Assembly (NCBI RefSeq): GCF_013410945.1 | Contig: NZ_JACCCH010000001.1 | Location: 1,054,001 to 1,118,000, forward strand | Source of the DNA: Leifsonia sp. AK011 | GTDB taxonomy: Bacteria > Actinomycetota > Actinomycetes > Actinomycetales > Microbacteriaceae | Direction: 5' to 3' | Length of the DNA stretch: 64,000 bases | Part shown: in pieces, positions 62,311 to 64,000 of the stretch | Layout of the letters: the number at the start of each line of letters is the position of its first letter | Numbering within the stretch: the first letter of the stretch is position 1 | Position numbers and translations under genes: made by a program | Notes under the pieces: model-generated | Seen by the model: the letters and a program-made list of their open reading frames with translations, nothing else | Told to the model about the DNA's origin: nothing | Database searches by the model: none

Positions 62311-63246
62311 CTAGCGGAGAACGGGGTCGTTTCCGCCGAGCAGGTCGAGATCCGATCGACGCGGCAGACTCTCCCAATCACCCGGACCGAGGCACGCGTA
62401 CGCACCCGCGCGCACGGCCGTCGCGAGGCGCGCAGCAGCCGGTTCCCCGGCGAGCAGTTCGGCGAGGTACCCCGCCGCGAACGCGTCGCCCGCGCCCACG
62501 GTGTCGGCCGGGATGATCGGGAGGGCAGCGACACGGTGCACCTCGTTGTCGATGAGCGCGAGGCATCCGTCGCCGCCGAGCTTGACGAGCACCTGGGCTG
62601 GGCCGAGCTCTGCGATGGCCGCGGCAAGGTCACCGGGAGTCGAGCCCTCGACGAGGAGCGACGCCTCATCGAGGCCGGCGAAGACCACGGATGCCCGGCG
62701 AGCGATAGCGCGGTACGCCTCCGCACCATCTCTCCCGCGCCACAGGGAGGGCCGGTGGTTGACGTCGAAGGAGATCGGGATGCCAGCCCCCTCCGCAACG
62801 TCGAGTGCGTGTTCGATCGTTGCCGCAGCCGACTCCGAGATCGCCGGGGTGATACCCGTGACATGCAGCACGGACGCGTTGCGGATCGCCTCGGCGTCGA
62901 CGTCTGCCGGGGTCATCCGGCTGGCGGCGCTGCCGGCACGGTGGTACTCCACGCGCGTGACTCCCGCGAGCGGCTGTGACTTCACCATCAGACCCGTCGG
63001 CGCACCATCATCGATCACGATCCGGGTGAGTACCCCCTCGGCCCGGAGCTCACGCCGGATGAGCTCCCCGGTGCTGTCGGCGCCGAGCCGTCCCATCCAG
63101 GTGACCTCGCAACCGAGCCGCGCGAGGCCGATCGCCACGTTGCTCTCGGCGCCCCCGAAACCGAGCCTGAAGGTCTCGGGTCGTGGGCCAGCGGCGCTCG
63201 CGATGAACAGGCCCATGCTCTCGCCGAGTGTGACGACGCCCGGCAT
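62311..63246 (-). CDS. kdgK: 2-keto-3-deoxygluconate kinase (PfkB family)
   Basis: 311 residues. PfkB motifs: GGAESNVAIGLARLG near residues 31-45 and the C-terminal DTVGAGDAFAAGYLAELL with catalytic Asp. Phosphorylates KDG to KDPG for the aldolase encoded by the next gene upstream. The ATG overlaps the aldolase stop by 1 bp (TGATG). Confidence 0.92.
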   Translation of the reverse strand: MPGVVTLGESMGLFIASAAGPRPETFRLGFGGAESNVAIGLARLGCEVTWMGRLGADSTGELIRRELRAEGVLTRIVIDDGAPTGLMVKSQPLAGVTRVEYHRAGSAASRMTPADVDAEAIRNASVLHVTGITPAISESAAATIEHALDVAEGAGIPISFDVNHRPSLWRGRDGAEAYRAIARRASVVFAGLDEASLLVEGSTPGDLAAAIAELGPAQVLVKLGGDGCLALIDNEVHRVAALPIIPADTVGAGDAFAAGYLAELLAGEPAAARLATAVRAGAYACLGPGDWESLPRRSDLDLLGGNDPVLR

Positions 63247-63872
63247 CAGACCCTGCCGATCGCCTGCACGGATTCGGTGCTCACGCGCTCGATCGTGGCG
63301 AAGTCGCCCGAGGCGATCATGGAGCGCGTGGCCATCCAGGATCCGCTGACGGCGGGCACGGCGGCATCCGCGAGGTAGGTGGGGGCATCGAGTGCGGTGA
63401 CGCCACCGCTCGGCACGAACCCGAGTCCCTGCAGCGGTGCGGCAAGTGCACGGATCGTCCCGAGGCCGCCGAGCTTGTCGGCGGGGAAGAACTTGACGGT
63501 GTCGATACCTGCCCGCATCGCCACGAGTGCCTCGGTGGCGGTGGCGATCCCCGGCAGCGACCCCATGCCGCGCTCTCGCGTGAGATCGACGATCTCGCGG
63601 TCGAACCCGGGGCTCACGATGAAGCTCGCCCCCGCGTCGTGCGCTGCCTCGAGCTGGTCGGGCCGGACAACGCTTCCCGCGCCGACCGTGAACCCCGCCA
63701 CCTCGGCCATCGCGCGGATCGCGTCCGCGGCGGCAGGCGTCCGGAAGGTCACCTCCGCGCACAGGATGCCACCCGCAGCGAGGGCACGCGCCAGATCGGC
63801 CGCCTGTGCCGCGTCGTCGATCACGATGACGGGCACGATGCGGTGTCCGGCCAGTGACCCGAGCGAACTCAT
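63246..63872 (-). CDS. eda: KDPG/KHG aldolase
   Basis: 208 residues. [19 protein letters not shown] start, catalytic Glu in [13 protein letters not shown], and the Schiff-base Lys in [12 protein letters not shown]; final FVPSGGVT. Splits KDPG into pyruvate and glyceraldehyde-3-phosphate. The ATG at 63872 overlaps the SDR stop (ATGA), so the three catabolic genes are translationally coupled. Confidence 0.93.
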   Translation of the reverse strand: MSSLGSLAGHRIVPVIVIDDAAQAADLARALAAGGILCAEVTFRTPAAADAIRAMAEVAGFTVGAGSVVRPDQLEAAHDAGASFIVSPGFDREIVDLTRERGMGSLPGIATATEALVAMRAGIDTVKFFPADKLGGLGTIRALAAPLQGLGFVPSGGVTALDAPTYLADAAVPAVSGSWMATRSMIASGDFATIERVSTESVQAIGRV

Positions 63873-64000
63873 CGGCCGAGCCATCCGCCGTCGACTGGCA
63901 GCGTGATGCCCGACACGTAGTCGGATGCCGCGGAGGCGAGGAACACGGTGGCTCCCGCAAGATCGCTCGCCTGGCCCCACCGCCCGGCCGGGATGCGCGC
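63869..64000 (-). CDS. SDR-family dehydrogenase, C-terminal fragment cut by the window edge
   Basis: Only the last 43 codons are inside the window. [20 protein letters not shown] and [10 protein letters not shown] are the C-terminal signature of KduD/gluconate-5-dehydrogenase-like short-chain dehydrogenases. It is the first visible gene of the aldolase-kinase operon and probably oxidises or reduces a sugar acid. Confidence 0.85.
   Translation of the reverse strand, partial: ARIPAGRWGQASDLAGATVFLASAASDYVSGITLPVDGGWLGR

Overview
The window is GC-rich chromosomal DNA from an actinobacterium, most likely a member of the Micrococcales close to Microbacteriaceae. Reasons: DUF3263, DUF3027 and DUF2530 proteins, an XPB-type helicase beside its helicase-associated partner, a WXG100 protein, an LAxTG-type sorting signal, HrcA/CIRCE control of groEL, a DtxR/IdeR regulator with all metal ligands, and short conserved palindromes between genes. 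The genus is inference; no rRNA gene is present.

Layout. 1-6.4 kb: the 3' part of a thioredoxin-reductase-like flavoprotein, two paralogous single-pass membrane proteins, a Ser/Thr kinase coupled to a lipoprotein, a sortase-anchored repeat protein and a second small lipoprotein. 6.6-9.3 kb: tRNA-Thr, a DUF606-type permease, msrB with a nitroreductase, and an ElaA-like acetyltransferase. 9.3-15.4 kb: a heme-acquisition locus with a 1590-residue membrane-anchored surface protein carrying three HtaA domains and, convergent to it, a HmuT-type lipoprotein; both 5' ends carry DtxR/IdeR-like boxes, and a full-length DtxR/IdeR regulator lies at 31.96-32.65 kb. 15.5-34.5 kb is mostly core genome: LytR_C protein, cspA, groEL under two CIRCE elements, a WXG100 protein, a two-component system, an epoxide hydrolase, XPB helicase, serC, dtxR, an NlpC/P60 hydrolase with a structured leader, a short ORF followed directly by a terminator, and an HNH nuclease. 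A CHAP hydrolase follows at 34.6-35.6 kb.

35.7-43.6 kb is the most unusual part. Directly after tRNA-Arg(CCU) come nine same-strand, tightly packed genes: a thymidylate-synthase-type protein fused to a DUF1599/Nmad1-like domain, a TylF-type methyltransferase, a protein of the 5-hydroxymethyl-dU kinase/thymine-hypermodification helical family, an acyl-carrier-like protein, a second divergent thymidylate-synthase-like protein, an AcpS-type phosphopantetheinyl transferase, an XRE regulator, an ImmA/IrrE metallopeptidase fused to a chagasin-like cysteine-protease inhibitor, and a papain-like protease with no signal peptide. I read this as a nucleotide or DNA-base modification pathway that uses a carrier protein, linked to a cytoplasmic protease and its inhibitor. 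It may be a defence or addiction island. The family assignments come from visible motifs; the function is inference.

43.6-56.0 kb: DUF2200 and VOC proteins, an ECF sigma factor coupled to a DGPF protein, TetR with a divergent NmrA-type reductase, an AarF/UbiB kinase with PadR, a PPOX-type flavoprotein, and a 1658-residue secreted M1 aminopeptidase with eleven C-terminal repeats. 56.2-64 kb: a VOC protein, then a sugar or sugar-acid locus (ABC transporter, mutarotase, GntR/FCD regulator, enolase-superfamily dehydratase, KDG kinase, KDPG aldolase and a truncated SDR dehydrogenase). Closely matching 19-bp sites lie before the transporter and before the dehydratase. Inverted repeats of fixed length (62 bp three times, 56 bp twice) and other hairpins occupy many intergenic gaps.
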